Positions 15,741-23,875 of a stretch of 64,000 bases of DNA are shown in pieces. Both the position numbers and the translations under genes were made by a program. The notes beneath the pieces are model-generated. The model was given only the letters and a program-made list of their open reading frames with translations. It searched no databases and was not told the DNA's origin. Source of the DNA: Methanofollis aquaemaris (lineage in GTDB: Archaea; Halobacteriota; Methanomicrobia; Methanomicrobiales; Methanofollaceae). The DNA is taken from positions 682,001 through 746,000 of the forward strand of contig NZ_CP036172.1 in NCBI RefSeq assembly GCF_017357525.1, given 5' to 3'. Position 1 is the stretch's first letter. Each line of letters opens with the position of its first letter.

Positions 15741-16475
15741 TCACTCTGCCCCCACTCCTGCAACCCGCCCGGGGTGGGTGTAGACCGTGAAACGATCCCC
15801 CCTGGAGAAGCAGATGAGAGTGATCCCGGCCTCTTCTGCGGCCGCGATCCCGCGGTCGGTCGAGGCCGCCCGCGAGATGACGATCGGGATCCCGGCATGC
15901 GCGGCCTTGGCCACCATCCCGACCGGTTGCCGGCCCGTGCACCCGATGACACAGCGCGACCGGTCGAAGCCGCCGAGCACGGCATGACCGATCACCTTGT
16001 CGACGGTGTTGTGCCGGCCGACGTCGCAGGCCTTCGCAACAAGTTCGCCGTCACAAAAGAGGACCGAACAGTGAAGACCACCGGTCCGGCGCCAGTCGTC
16101 CGACTCGATGGCGGCGGTCATCCGGTAGATGTCGTCGATGCCGACCTGCAGGTCGGAGGTGATGCGAGGCAGCGGGCGGAGAAAGGAGGCACCCCCCGAT
16201 GACCCGATGACCTCTTCGCCGCGGGGCCGGAGATCGGCCCGAACCCTGATCTCCTCACCCTCTACTCCGACTCCCTCGACATCCCCGGCAAGCCCCTCAG
16301 AGACGACAAAACCCGCCCCCAATTCTTCGAGTTGCTCGGCCGAAGCGACCATCTCGGTGACCGGCATACCGTTCACCAGGAGGCGGTACCGCCGTTCGGC
16401 ACAGATCTCGTCAATGATCTCATTCGCCTCTCCACCCCTGACCTGGATGCACCGCCATTTATAGAGATCCATCAT
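15741..16475 (-). CDS. fdhD: FdhD family formate dehydrogenase sulfur-transfer protein
   Basis: A 244-residue FdhD homologue. In bacteria FdhD carries sulfur from IscS to the molybdenum cofactor of formate dehydrogenase. Family motifs are clear: DVGRHNTVDKVIGHA (about residues 151-165), GCTGRQPVGMVAKAA (about 179-193) and SRAASTDRGIAAAEEAG. The loop that normally carries the CxxC pair (GxCG.CG) reads here GSSGGASF (about residues 91-98), so the catalytic cysteine of the bacterial enzyme is absent; other cysteines (HCSVLFCDG, KACDVGRH) are present. It may use a different sulfur-transfer chemistry or a persulfide on another cysteine. The promoter region is shared with the divergent HTH regulator. 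Confidence 0.88.
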   Translation of the reverse strand: MMDLYKWRCIQVRGGEANEIIDEICAERRYRLLVNGMPVTEMVASAEQLEELGAGFVVSEGLAGDVEGVGVEGEEIRVRADLRPRGEEVIGSSGGASFLRPLPRITSDLQVGIDDIYRMTAAIESDDWRRTGGLHCSVLFCDGELVAKACDVGRHNTVDKVIGHAVLGGFDRSRCVIGCTGRQPVGMVAKAAHAGIPIVISRAASTDRGIAAAEEAGITLICFSRGDRFTVYTHPGRVAGVGAE

Positions 16476-16544
16476 ATCTTTCCTGCATGGATGATTTCAA
16501 GGATCCGGGCGTTGGCACGTTCCCAACCCTTATATGATATCCCC

Positions 16545-16560
16545 ATTAACAATTGTTAAT
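16545..16560. promoter_or_regulatory. Perfect 16-bp palindromic operator candidate
   Basis: ATTAACAATTGTTAAT is an uninterrupted perfect palindrome between fdhD and the divergent HTH gene. A TATA-like TTATATGATAT (16530-16540) precedes it, placing the palindrome at or near the transcription start of the HTH gene. This is a typical position for an autoregulatory repressor site and it may also control fdhD. Confidence 0.55.
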
Positions 16561-16577
16561 CATAACTCTCCGAATTT

Positions 16578-16967
16578 ATGGATTGTGATTCTATGAAGCT
16601 CCCATGTGAGACTGGCGTCTGGCTGATCCTCCCGTGCATCCGGGCATGCCTTGTACAGGAATTGATCATAAAAGGGCTGCCCCAGAAGCAGGTCGCCCAG
16701 ATGCTTGAGATCACACCGGCATCGGTCTCCCAGTACGCCTCAAAAAAGCGCGGCTGCAAGATCGAACTCGACACCGAGGTGATCGGTTCGATCCGGGAAC
16801 TTGCCGACGACATGGTGGCCGAGCGGGTCGGGCACATGGGCCTGCGTATGTGCGACATCTGCATGCAAGTGCGCTCAGGGGGGTTGATCGAAGATGACGG
16901 AGGGCCCTGTGCCCGCACCATGTTCTGCAATATTTCCCCACAGCACGACACCGAAGAACAAATCTGA
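16578..16967 (+). CDS. Cys-rich HTH transcriptional regulator
   Basis: A 129-residue protein. The N-terminal part carries a helix-turn-helix (LPQKQVAQMLEITPASVSQY, about residues 35-54) preceded by Cys-rich LPCETGVWLILPCIRAC; the C-terminal part has CDICMQVR and a later C, so seven to eight cysteines could bind zinc or an iron-sulfur cluster. The family (COG2522-like, from memory) is common in methanogens with no assigned target. ATG 16578 is used; ATG 16593 begins the conserved part and is equally possible. The palindrome 18 bp upstream and the divergent fdhD suggest autoregulation and control of formate dehydrogenase maturation, both inferred. Confidence 0.8.
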   Translation: MDCDSMKLPCETGVWLILPCIRACLVQELIIKGLPQKQVAQMLEITPASVSQYASKKRGCKIELDTEVIGSIRELADDMVAERVGHMGLRMCDICMQVRSGGLIEDDGGPCARTMFCNISPQHDTEEQI

Positions 16968-17061
16968 ATAATCCTGTTTTCCCCCGTCTCCAGGCTGTCG
17001 ATCCCTCACGCCGGGGAAGGGGTGCGAACTTAATTATCCTTGCCACGCGATAAGTAGAACG

Positions 17062-18210
17062 ATGTATTCGCAGAGACTGGATAACCTTCCACCATACCTC
17101 TTTGCCAGAATCGACGCACTCAAAGCCCAGAAAAGGAGCGAAGGCGTTGACGTCATCGACCTGGGCGTCGGCGACCCCGACCTCCCGACGCCGGATCATA
17201 TCGTCGAGGCGATGGTCAGGGCAGTCCAGAACCCTGAGAACCACCATTATCCCGCCTACGACGGGATGCTCGCCTACAAGGAGGCGGTCGCGACGTGGTA
17301 TCGGAACCGCTTCTCGGTATCCCTCGATCCGGGCAACGAAGTCGTCGCCCTGATGGGTTCAAAGGACGGGATCGCCCATATCCCTGAGGCGTTCGTCAAT
17401 CCAGGCGACTATGTCCTGGCCACCGATCCGGGCTACCCGGTCTACAAGACCTCGACGCTCTTTGCCGAGGGGAAGACCCACTTGCTGCCACTCCATGCAG
17501 AGAACAACTTCCTCCCGGTCCTCGATGATATTCCGGCCGACGTACTGAAGCGGGCAAAGCTCCTCTTCTTCAACTACCCGAACAACCCGACGGCCGCAAC
17601 CGCACCCATATCCTTCTTCAACGAGGTCGTGGAGTTCGCCCGTGAGCACGACCTCGTCGTCGTCCACGACAACGCCTACTCTGAGATCACCTTTGACGGC
17701 TACAAAGCCCCCTCCTTCCAGGAGGCGGACGGGGCAAAGGAGGTGGGTGTCGAGATGCACTCCCTCTCCAAGACCTACAACATGACCGGATGGCGGATCG
17801 GGATGGCGGTCGGCAGCCCCGAGGTGCTCTCCGGCCTGACGCGGGTCAAGTCCAATGTCGACTCGGGGGTCTTCGACGCCGTGCAGCACGCCGGGATCGC
17901 CGCGCTCACCGGTTCCCAGCAGTGCGTCGCCGACGCCTGCGCCGTGTACCAGGAGCGGCGGGACGCCCTGGTGAAGGGACTGCGCGAGGTCGGCTTCGAT
18001 GTTCCGGCCCCGAAGGCGACCTTCTATGTCTGGATGCCGGTCGAGGACTGCATGAAGACGGCGGCAACATTCCTGAACGAAGCCGGGATCGTCGTCACGC
18101 CTGGAGTCGGGTTTGGCGAGAGCGGCGAAGGTTACGTGCGCTTCGCCATCACCAGGTCGGTGGAGCGGATCGAGGAAGCCGTAGAGCGGATCGGGAGGGT
18201 GGCCCTGTGA
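17062..18210 (+). CDS. dapL: LL-diaminopimelate aminotransferase
   Basis: A 382-residue PLP-dependent class I aminotransferase. It converts tetrahydrodipicolinate directly to LL-diaminopimelate in lysine synthesis, a pathway found in methanogens. Evidence is the N-terminal LDNLPPYLFARIDALK, NYPNNPTAA (about 172-180), HDNAYSEITFDGY, and the PLP lysine in SLSKTYNMTGWRIG (about 233-246). The next gene, diaminopimelate decarboxylase, overlaps its stop by 4 nt (GTGA), which strongly supports the lysine role over a generic aspartate or alanine aminotransferase. Confidence 0.92.
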   Translation: MYSQRLDNLPPYLFARIDALKAQKRSEGVDVIDLGVGDPDLPTPDHIVEAMVRAVQNPENHHYPAYDGMLAYKEAVATWYRNRFSVSLDPGNEVVALMGSKDGIAHIPEAFVNPGDYVLATDPGYPVYKTSTLFAEGKTHLLPLHAENNFLPVLDDIPADVLKRAKLLFFNYPNNPTAATAPISFFNEVVEFAREHDLVVVHDNAYSEITFDGYKAPSFQEADGAKEVGVEMHSLSKTYNMTGWRIGMAVGSPEVLSGLTRVKSNVDSGVFDAVQHAGIAALTGSQQCVADACAVYQERRDALVKGLREVGFDVPAPKATFYVWMPVEDCMKTAATFLNEAGIVVTPGVGFGESGEGYVRFAITRSVERIEEAVERIGRVAL

Positions 18211-19499
18211 AACTCCCGTCTCACCTCACCGTCGAAGGTGGTCACCTCTATCTCGGCGGCCGCGATATCGTCGACCTTGCGAGGACCTACGGCACGCCGC
18301 TGTACGTCACCGACCTCGACCGCATCGTCGGAAATTTTAAACGGTTCACCTCGGCACTCACCGCCCACTACCCCGCGGTCCAGGTGCTCTTTGCGGCCAA
18401 GGCGAACGGCAACCTCGCGGTGATGCGGGCGCTTGCCGAACAGGGGGCAGGCGCCGACGTCTTCTCGTCAGGCGAACTCGAACTTGCCCTGCAGGCCGGG
18501 ATGCTGCCCGAACGTCTCCTCTTCAACGGGAGTTCCAAGAGCCCAGGCGACCTCGCCCTCGCCGTCGAGAAGGGCGTGCGGGTCTCGGTCGACTCGGTCG
18601 ACGAACTCCGTCAACTCGAGGCGGCCGCCGCCGAGGCCGGAAAGAGCGTCGAGATCGCCTTCAGGGTCAACCCGGCCCTCGAGGTGCCGACCCATCCGAA
18701 GATCGCCACCGGGCTGAAGACGAGCAAGTTCGGGATCCCGGCAGAAGAGATCGTCGGGGCCTATGCCGAGGCGCTAGCCTGCGAGCATATCGACCCGGTC
18801 GGGATCCACTGCCACATCGGCTCCCAGATCCTGGAGGTCGAACCCTTTGCGCGGGCGGCCGGCGTGATGGTCGAGGTCGCAAAGGAGGTCACCGACCTCG
18901 GCGCCCACCTCAAGTTTCTGGACGTGGGCGGGGGCCTCGGGATCCCGTACCACCACGACACCGACTCGGCCCCGACCCCCGAGGAGTACGCCGCCGCCGT
19001 GATGCCGGTCTTCCTGCAGGGGATCAGGGACGCGGGGATCGACCCGGCCCTTTGGGTCGAGCCCGGCCGCTGGCTTGTCGGCGATTCCTCGATCCTTGTT
19101 GCCCGGGTCAACTCGGTGAAACGGGCGCACCGCACCTTCGTGAACGTCGACGCGGGCTTCAACCTCCTGGTCAGGCCGGCGATGTACGACTCGTACCACG
19201 AGGTCGTCGTCGCCAACAAAGCGGACCAACCGGCCGACGGCACCTACACGATCGCCGGCCCGATCTGCGAGACCGGCGACCTGCTGGCCCAGGACCGCGA
19301 CCTCCCCGCGCCCGAGGCCGGGGACCTCGTCGCCGTCCTGGACGCCGGGGCCTACGGGTTTGCGATGTCCTCGCAGTACAACAGCCGGCCGCGCTGCGCC
19401 GAGGTGGCGGTGCGCGGCGGGAAGCACGCCCTGATGCGCCGCGCCGAGAACCTCGACGACGTCACTGCCGCAATGCAGGAGCCTGGCTGGCAGGACTGA
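18207..19499 (+). CDS. lysA: Diaminopimelate decarboxylase
   Basis: A 430-residue fold-type III PLP enzyme that makes L-lysine from meso-diaminopimelate. The PLP lysine lies in VLFAAKANGN (about residue 62); other motifs are the HCHIGSQI segment, GGGLGIPYH near 240, EPGRWLVGDS near 290, CETGDLLAQDR (about 345-355) and the terminal GAYGFAMSSQYNSRPR. The start is GTG 18207 overlapping the dapL stop, so the two genes are translationally coupled. A different frame is open upstream inside dapL and is not used. Confidence 0.94.
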   Translation: MKLPSHLTVEGGHLYLGGRDIVDLARTYGTPLYVTDLDRIVGNFKRFTSALTAHYPAVQVLFAAKANGNLAVMRALAEQGAGADVFSSGELELALQAGMLPERLLFNGSSKSPGDLALAVEKGVRVSVDSVDELRQLEAAAAEAGKSVEIAFRVNPALEVPTHPKIATGLKTSKFGIPAEEIVGAYAEALACEHIDPVGIHCHIGSQILEVEPFARAAGVMVEVAKEVTDLGAHLKFLDVGGGLGIPYHHDTDSAPTPEEYAAAVMPVFLQGIRDAGIDPALWVEPGRWLVGDSSILVARVNSVKRAHRTFVNVDAGFNLLVRPAMYDSYHEVVVANKADQPADGTYTIAGPICETGDLLAQDRDLPAPEAGDLVAVLDAGAYGFAMSSQYNSRPRCAEVAVRGGKHALMRRAENLDDVTAAMQEPGWQD

Positions 19500-19511
19500 G
19501 GAGCGACGGGA

Positions 19512-20822
19512 GTGCACTTTCACTACGCCCTCGTCGACGACCTCATCAGCCGGGAGGAATTTGAACAACGGGTTCGGGACCGGATGAAAGATTCCGGGGG
19601 GCTGCTTGATGAGAACGCCGCAGCCCTCCTGGTCGTCGGCGACTGCGGGAGGCAACACCTGCGGATTGCAGAGATCCGTGCCGGCCCTTCGCTCTTCTCT
19701 TTTTTTGGCAAGGTGCTCAGGGTCGGTGAGCCAGAGGAGTTTACGCGTGCCGACGGCGACCAGGGTGTGCGCGCCACCCTCCTCCTCGGCGACGCCACGG
19801 GCAGGATCGAGGTCGTGCTCTGGGACGAGAAGGCCGGGGCGGTGGCCGAGGTCGAGGAAGGAGAGGTGATCGAGGTGATCGGTCGGCTCTCGGGCAGGAA
19901 CGGGTGGAGCCTCTCGGCCATGGCCCTCCGAAAGTCCAGCGTCTCCATCGAATGCCCCCTCGACACCGAGCGGAATTGCGCCTCGCCGGTCGGGACCGGT
20001 GACCTGGTGGTGAGGGTGCTGGCCATCGAGGAGCAGAAGACCTTCTCCAGGCGGGACGGTTCGGTGGGGGCGATGGTCCCGGCGATGATCGGCGACGAGA
20101 CCGGGACGGCCAGGCTCGTATGCTGGGAACCAGAGATGTTTGCCGGAATCTCTCCCGGCGACTCGGTCAGAATCATCGGCACACGGCCAGGCGGCCGGAG
20201 CCAGGAGTCAGGAACCGAGTTCAGCCTCGGCGAGGGGGGGAGCATCGAACCGGTCGCCGAGGCTATGGAAGTCCTGATCACCAGGGCGGAGGATGTGCGG
20301 CCTGGCCAGACAGTCTCAGTGGCAGGAAAGGTCACGACAGTGCAGGCGCCGCACGGGTTTGTGACCCGGAGCGGGAAGCGGTCGTGGGTGCGGAACCTTG
20401 AGGTTGCCGACGCGTCAGGAACGATACGCCTTGTCCTCTGGGGCGACCAGGCCCTCGAAGAACTCGCTCCTGGCGACGAGGTGAAGGTCTATCATGCCCG
20501 CGCCCAGGAGGGACGGTACGGTGGGGTCGAGGTCTCGGTCGGGCGCGGGAGCCTGCTCATACTCCCGCACGTGCGGGAGAACGAAGTCTCTTTTGAAGGG
20601 ACCGTCGTCCCCTCTCCCCTCGGGATGACCCTCGACAACGGGCACGATAGTTTTCTCCTCTCCTGCAACCTCCTCCCCGGCCAGGAGGTGCGGGTGGACG
20701 GCGTCCTGAAGGGGCGGTTGATCACCCCCTTCACTATCGAACCTGCCGTGATCAGACGCATGTCCCTGGAGCACCGTCTGGATGCTCTCTCTGTACAAAT
20801 CGGTGAGAGGAAGGGACGCTGA
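19512..20822 (+). CDS. RPA-like single-stranded DNA-binding protein with several OB folds
   Basis: A 436-residue protein with repeated OB-fold units, visible as G(K/R)V..V..P..F...DG..G and ATGRIEVVLWDEKA (about 95-110), TGTARLVCWEPEMF (about 196-209) and SGTIRLVLWGDQA (about 297-309). Archaeal RPA of this type coats single-stranded DNA in replication and repair; Euryarchaeal forms may have a C-terminal zinc finger, which I do not see here. The start is GTG 19512, 12 bp after lysA, preceded by a purine-rich GGAG. radA follows 172 bp downstream, which fits a recombination role although radA seems to have its own promoter. Confidence 0.85.
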   Translation: MHFHYALVDDLISREEFEQRVRDRMKDSGGLLDENAAALLVVGDCGRQHLRIAEIRAGPSLFSFFGKVLRVGEPEEFTRADGDQGVRATLLLGDATGRIEVVLWDEKAGAVAEVEEGEVIEVIGRLSGRNGWSLSAMALRKSSVSIECPLDTERNCASPVGTGDLVVRVLAIEEQKTFSRRDGSVGAMVPAMIGDETGTARLVCWEPEMFAGISPGDSVRIIGTRPGGRSQESGTEFSLGEGGSIEPVAEAMEVLITRAEDVRPGQTVSVAGKVTTVQAPHGFVTRSGKRSWVRNLEVADASGTIRLVLWGDQALEELAPGDEVKVYHARAQEGRYGGVEVSVGRGSLLILPHVRENEVSFEGTVVPSPLGMTLDNGHDSFLLSCNLLPGQEVRVDGVLKGRLITPFTIEPAVIRRMSLEHRLDALSVQIGERKGR

Positions 20823-20994
20823 CCTCCCTCTCACCCGGACGTTCACTTTCACACCGCACACGGGAAGGAGACTATAGGGGGTGGTGCGAAAATGATATGT
20901 GTGCCCGGAGACCACCATCTCGCGTGTATTTTCCCGGCTTTCCGCACCTCTTCTGCGGGTGTGAGACCACATATCAAATGGAGTGAAATAAATC

Positions 20995-21981
20995 ATGTCC
21001 TCTGGTTCGCTGGATCTTGAAGACCTCCCTGGCGTCGGCCCGACCACGGCCGACAAACTCAGGGAAGCAGGTTATGCAACAGTTGAGAGCATCGCAACGG
21101 CCTCACCCGCCGACCTCGCCGAAGCGGCGGAGATAGGGGAGTCAAGCGCGAAGAAAGTTATCAAGGCCGCCCGCGAACTCGCCGACATCGGCGGGTTCAA
21201 GACCGGGATTGCCGTCCTTGAAGAGAGAAAAGAGGTCAAAAAACTCAAGACCTTCGTCCCTGAGTTCGACGATCTCCTCGGCGGCGGATTTGAGACCAAG
21301 TCCATCTCCGAAGTCTACGGCGAGTTCGGATCAGGCAAGAGCCAGATCGCCCACCAGATGGCGGTCAACGCCTATCTCCCCGAGGAGTTAGGGGGGTTGG
21401 GCGGTTCGTGTGTCTATATCGATACCGAGAACACCTTCCGTCCCGAACGTGTCGAGCAGATGGTGAAGGGCCTCGAACTTGAGGACGAGGAGTACGAGGT
21501 ACCCCCTCTTGAGGAGTTCCTCGAACACATCCATGTGGCCAAGGGCTACACCTCAGACCACCAGATGCTCTTGGTCGAGAGTGCGCGCGACCTCGCAAAT
21601 GAACTGAAAGAGTCCGAGTACCCGGTCAGGCTCATCGTCGTCGACTCCCTCACCGCCCACTTCAGGGCCGAGTACGCGGGCAGGGGCACCCTCTCGGTGC
21701 GGCAACAGAAGTTGAACCGGCACATGTACGACCTGGCCAAGTTGGCTGAGGAACACAACGCCGTGGTCCTGGTGACCAACCAGGTGCAGTCCAACCCTGG
21801 TGTCTTCTTCGGCGACCCGACCAAGCCGATCGGGGGGAACATCGTCGGTCACGCCGCCAAGTTCAGGTTGTATCTCCGCAAGAGCAAGGGCGGTCGTCGG
21901 ATCGCAAAACTGGTGGACAGCCCGAACCTGCCCGAGGGCGAGGCGGCGTTCGTCGTCGAAGAAGGCGGGCTCAAAATCTGA
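20995..21981 (+). CDS. radA: DNA repair and recombination protein RadA
   Basis: A 328-residue archaeal RecA/Rad51 recombinase that forms filaments on ssDNA and catalyses strand exchange. The N-terminal helix-hairpin-helix domain ([19 protein letters not shown], residues 5-23) is followed by the ATPase core with Walker [10 protein letters not shown] (about 108-116) and Walker [13 protein letters not shown] (about 207-218), then the L2 region [22 protein letters not shown]. Length and architecture are typical, with no intein. A TATA-like catatcaaatgg lies about 25-35 bp upstream of the ATG. Confidence 0.97.
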   Translation: MSSGSLDLEDLPGVGPTTADKLREAGYATVESIATASPADLAEAAEIGESSAKKVIKAARELADIGGFKTGIAVLEERKEVKKLKTFVPEFDDLLGGGFETKSISEVYGEFGSGKSQIAHQMAVNAYLPEELGGLGGSCVYIDTENTFRPERVEQMVKGLELEDEEYEVPPLEEFLEHIHVAKGYTSDHQMLLVESARDLANELKESEYPVRLIVVDSLTAHFRAEYAGRGTLSVRQQKLNRHMYDLAKLAEEHNAVVLVTNQVQSNPGVFFGDPTKPIGGNIVGHAAKFRLYLRKSKGGRRIAKLVDSPNLPEGEAAFVVEEGGLKI

Positions 21982-21993
21982 AGGTGGTCAGGA

Positions 21994-22692
21994 GTGTTCA
22001 AGGCGGTCGTCACCGATCTGGACGGAACCCTTACCGACCGGAGGCGACGGATCTCCACCGCCGCCATCGAGGCTATCCGTGACCTGGTGGACGCCGGCAT
22101 TCCGGTGGTGCTTGCAAGCGGCAACACCACCTGTTCCCTGGACATCCTCTGCAAGATGATCGGGACCGACGGGAGCATCATCGGTGAGAACGGTGGGGTA
22201 TACCGTCACCGGTTCGACGGCAAACTCCAGGTCGCCGGCCGCCAGGATATCTGCCGGGAGGCGTACCGCCGTATCGAGGAACACTTTGCGGAAGAGGGCA
22301 AAACTCTCACCCTTTATTCCCCGGAAAACCGTTTCGCCGACATAGCCTTCGCCCGCACGGTCAGCCCGGCGGAGACCGCAGCGATCATCGCCGATATGCC
22401 GGTCAGGACCATCGACACAGGCTTTGCGATCCACCTTCAGTACAACGGAGTCTCGAAGGGGACGGCCCTTTCAGAACTCGCAGCCCTGATGGGTCTCGTA
22501 CCCGACGACTTCCTGGCGGTAGGGGACTCGGAGAACGATACCGAGATGATCAGGCGCGCAGGCGTCGGGGCCGTCGTGGGCAACGCCGTGCCGGGTCCGA
22601 TGGCTGCTGCCGAATATGTTGCAGAAAAAAAGTATGGGGAAGGCTTTGTCGAGATCGTCAGAAAATATCGCCCTTACTTTCGGGAGAGATAA
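21994..22692 (+). CDS. Phosphoglycolate phosphatase, archaeal type (HAD family)
   Basis: A 232-residue HAD hydrolase of the Thermoplasma TA0175-like group (Cof-type cap). The nucleophile motif is VVTDLDGTLTD (residues 4-14); motif II is LASGN, and the C-terminal VGDSENDTEMI holds the Mg2+ aspartates. It removes phosphate from 2-phosphoglycolate, formed for example by DNA repair or RubisCO oxygenation; other sugar phosphates are possible substrates. The start is GTG 21994, 12 bp after radA, so it may be co-transcribed. Its 3' end overlaps the convergent PRC-barrel gene by 19 nt. Confidence 0.88.
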   Translation: MFKAVVTDLDGTLTDRRRRISTAAIEAIRDLVDAGIPVVLASGNTTCSLDILCKMIGTDGSIIGENGGVYRHRFDGKLQVAGRQDICREAYRRIEEHFAEEGKTLTLYSPENRFADIAFARTVSPAETAAIIADMPVRTIDTGFAIHLQYNGVSKGTALSELAALMGLVPDDFLAVGDSENDTEMIRRAGVGAVVGNAVPGPMAAAEYVAEKKYGEGFVEIVRKYRPYFRER

Positions 22693-22925
22693 CGGTCGAC
22701 GACGATATAGTCGCGAGCGTCCTTGACAGCTTCGAAGGGTATAAGCATCATCTCACCGTCCATCCGGTACCCGGAGGGGTCAAAGGTCTGGTCCGGCTTG
22801 ACGATCAGGTCGATCACCTCACCGCTGTCGAGGTCGACCAGCAGGTTTTTGATCTGGCCGACGAGCATACCATCGCTGCTCATCACCTGCTTGCGCGCAA
22901 GACTCCGTGAGAAGATTTTATTCAT
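22674..22925 (-). CDS. PRC-barrel domain protein
   Basis: An 83-residue single-domain protein with the PRC-barrel pattern: SLARKQVMSSDGMLVGQIKNLLVDLDSGEVIDLIV and a C-terminal IPFEAVKDARDYIVVDRYL. Archaeal stand-alone PRC barrels are small beta proteins; some are proposed to act in RNA processing or cell division (CdpB-like), and this one cannot be placed more exactly. ATG 22925 is selected because a TATA-like ggctatatatattt lies about 21-35 bp upstream, giving an almost leaderless mRNA; the longer frame is implausible. Confidence 0.85.
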   Translation of the reverse strand: MNKIFSRSLARKQVMSSDGMLVGQIKNLLVDLDSGEVIDLIVKPDQTFDPSGYRMDGEMMLIPFEAVKDARDYIVVDRYLSRK

Positions 22926-23005
22926 GGTTTTTCGGTGCGTTTCGTAAATATATATAGCCTTTGAAAAGAAGGGAGATTTGCTTTTCCGCAGAATTCTGCG
23001 GGCCT

Positions 23006-23215
23006 TCACCTGAGAATCTCAGATGCCATCTTGATGTCGACCGCCTTCACAGTCTTGCGGCCGGCATGCCTGGTGAGTTTGATCGCTTCCCTCGCCATCT
23101 GAGTTCCATATTCTTCCATGAGCGCAGCAAGCGCCTCACTCCCATCGGCGCTGACGCGCTCAGCACCGGCGTTCTTGATAATCCTGCCAACCGGGGCAAT
23201 AGGTAGTTCACTCAT
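23006..23215 (-). CDS. Archaeal histone
   Basis: A 69-residue HMf-type histone that wraps DNA as dimers and higher oligomers. It begins MSELPIAPVGRIIKNAGAER, with the histone-fold helices following (ALAALMEEYGTQMAREAIKLTRHAGRKTVKAVDIKMAS), and lacks tails. The RKTV loop and the basic pattern are typical DNA-contact features. A TATA box (TATAAATAG, about 23295-23303 minus) lies about 80 bp upstream, so the leader is unusually long for this window, and GAGGAGATGAAGAAGA just before the ATG provides a ribosome site. Confidence 0.96.
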   Translation of the reverse strand: MSELPIAPVGRIIKNAGAERVSADGSEALAALMEEYGTQMAREAIKLTRHAGRKTVKAVDIKMASEILR

Positions 23216-23294
23216 TCTTCTTCATCTCCTCGGTCAACCCTGCCTCATTGCATTTAGGAGAGTTGAAATAACACATCCATTGATGTGAATACCC

Positions 23295-23303
23295 CTATTT
23301 ATA
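23295..23303 (-). promoter_or_regulatory. TATA box of the histone gene
   Basis: The minus-strand sequence TATAAATAG followed by GGG is a strong archaeal TATA element. Its distance to the ATG predicts a leader of roughly 55 nt. Confidence 0.55.
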
Positions 23304-23559
23304 CTTGCGGGTGTCTGAATCAGGTGACGACCCTTTCATGCCACCCATCTGGATGTTCATGGGTCGCGGTCAGGGTCTTCAGGCAGGACATACTCATCAG
23401 CCGGGTGGTTGGTGGAGAGGACCGACCGCACCGGTCAGGGGCAGAGAGGGCAGAAATAAAAATAGATTATATCAATCCTTTACTGATTTTAAGCCCCCTC
23501 AGACCATACCCAGATATCACCGACATCACGCGAAAGAAGGGACATCTGGATCAGACCGG

Positions 23560-23860
23560 ACCCACAACCCTCAGACCCCCGGCACCAGGGAGAAGTCAGG
23601 GCCACCATCCCGGGGGGGTCTGGTGGGATGGTGCGCCGTTCAACATCTCCCGCGGGAAGGCGTTGCCCCTACCCCCCGCATTGTGATCGGCAGAGAGCAT
23701 ATCCCCAAACCCTCTCCTGGGAAGATCATTTTCATAGTTATCAGGCATGAGGCGTGCTCTCGCTTCATGAGCGATTCTACACGACCTACAGAACCAAAAT
23801 TCCTGGAAAACTACGCTTCAATCCAGACAGGTGTTCAAGCCCGGATGCTTCCGGATACGT
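23560..23860 (-). repeat. Dispersed repeat copy, inverse orientation
   Basis: The gap 23216-23875 has no real gene. Read on the minus strand, bases about 23860-23690 align with 48305-48390: a TTTTGG(C/T)TCTGTAG block, a GCxTCATGAAGCGAGAGCACGCCTC-like hairpin block and then an ATGAAAAT block. The remaining part holds the G-rich/C-rich CCCGGGGGGGT segment typical of the family. The 23300-23560 stretch shows nothing else recognisable. Confidence 0.55.
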
Positions 23861-23866
23861 TCCGGC

Positions 23867-23873
23867 AAAAAAA
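23867..23873 (-). terminator. Oligo-T terminator after the HTH-CBS gene
   Basis: Seven A on the plus strand, 2 bp beyond the stop codon of the HTH-CBS gene, reading as a T run in its direction of transcription. Confidence 0.5.
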
Positions 23874-23875
23874 GA

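Noticed and set aside
16711-17247. Minus-strand frames overlapping the HTH regulator and dapL.
   Set aside because: Their codon pattern is the reverse of real genes on the plus strand; dapL and the regulator are clearly recognisable.
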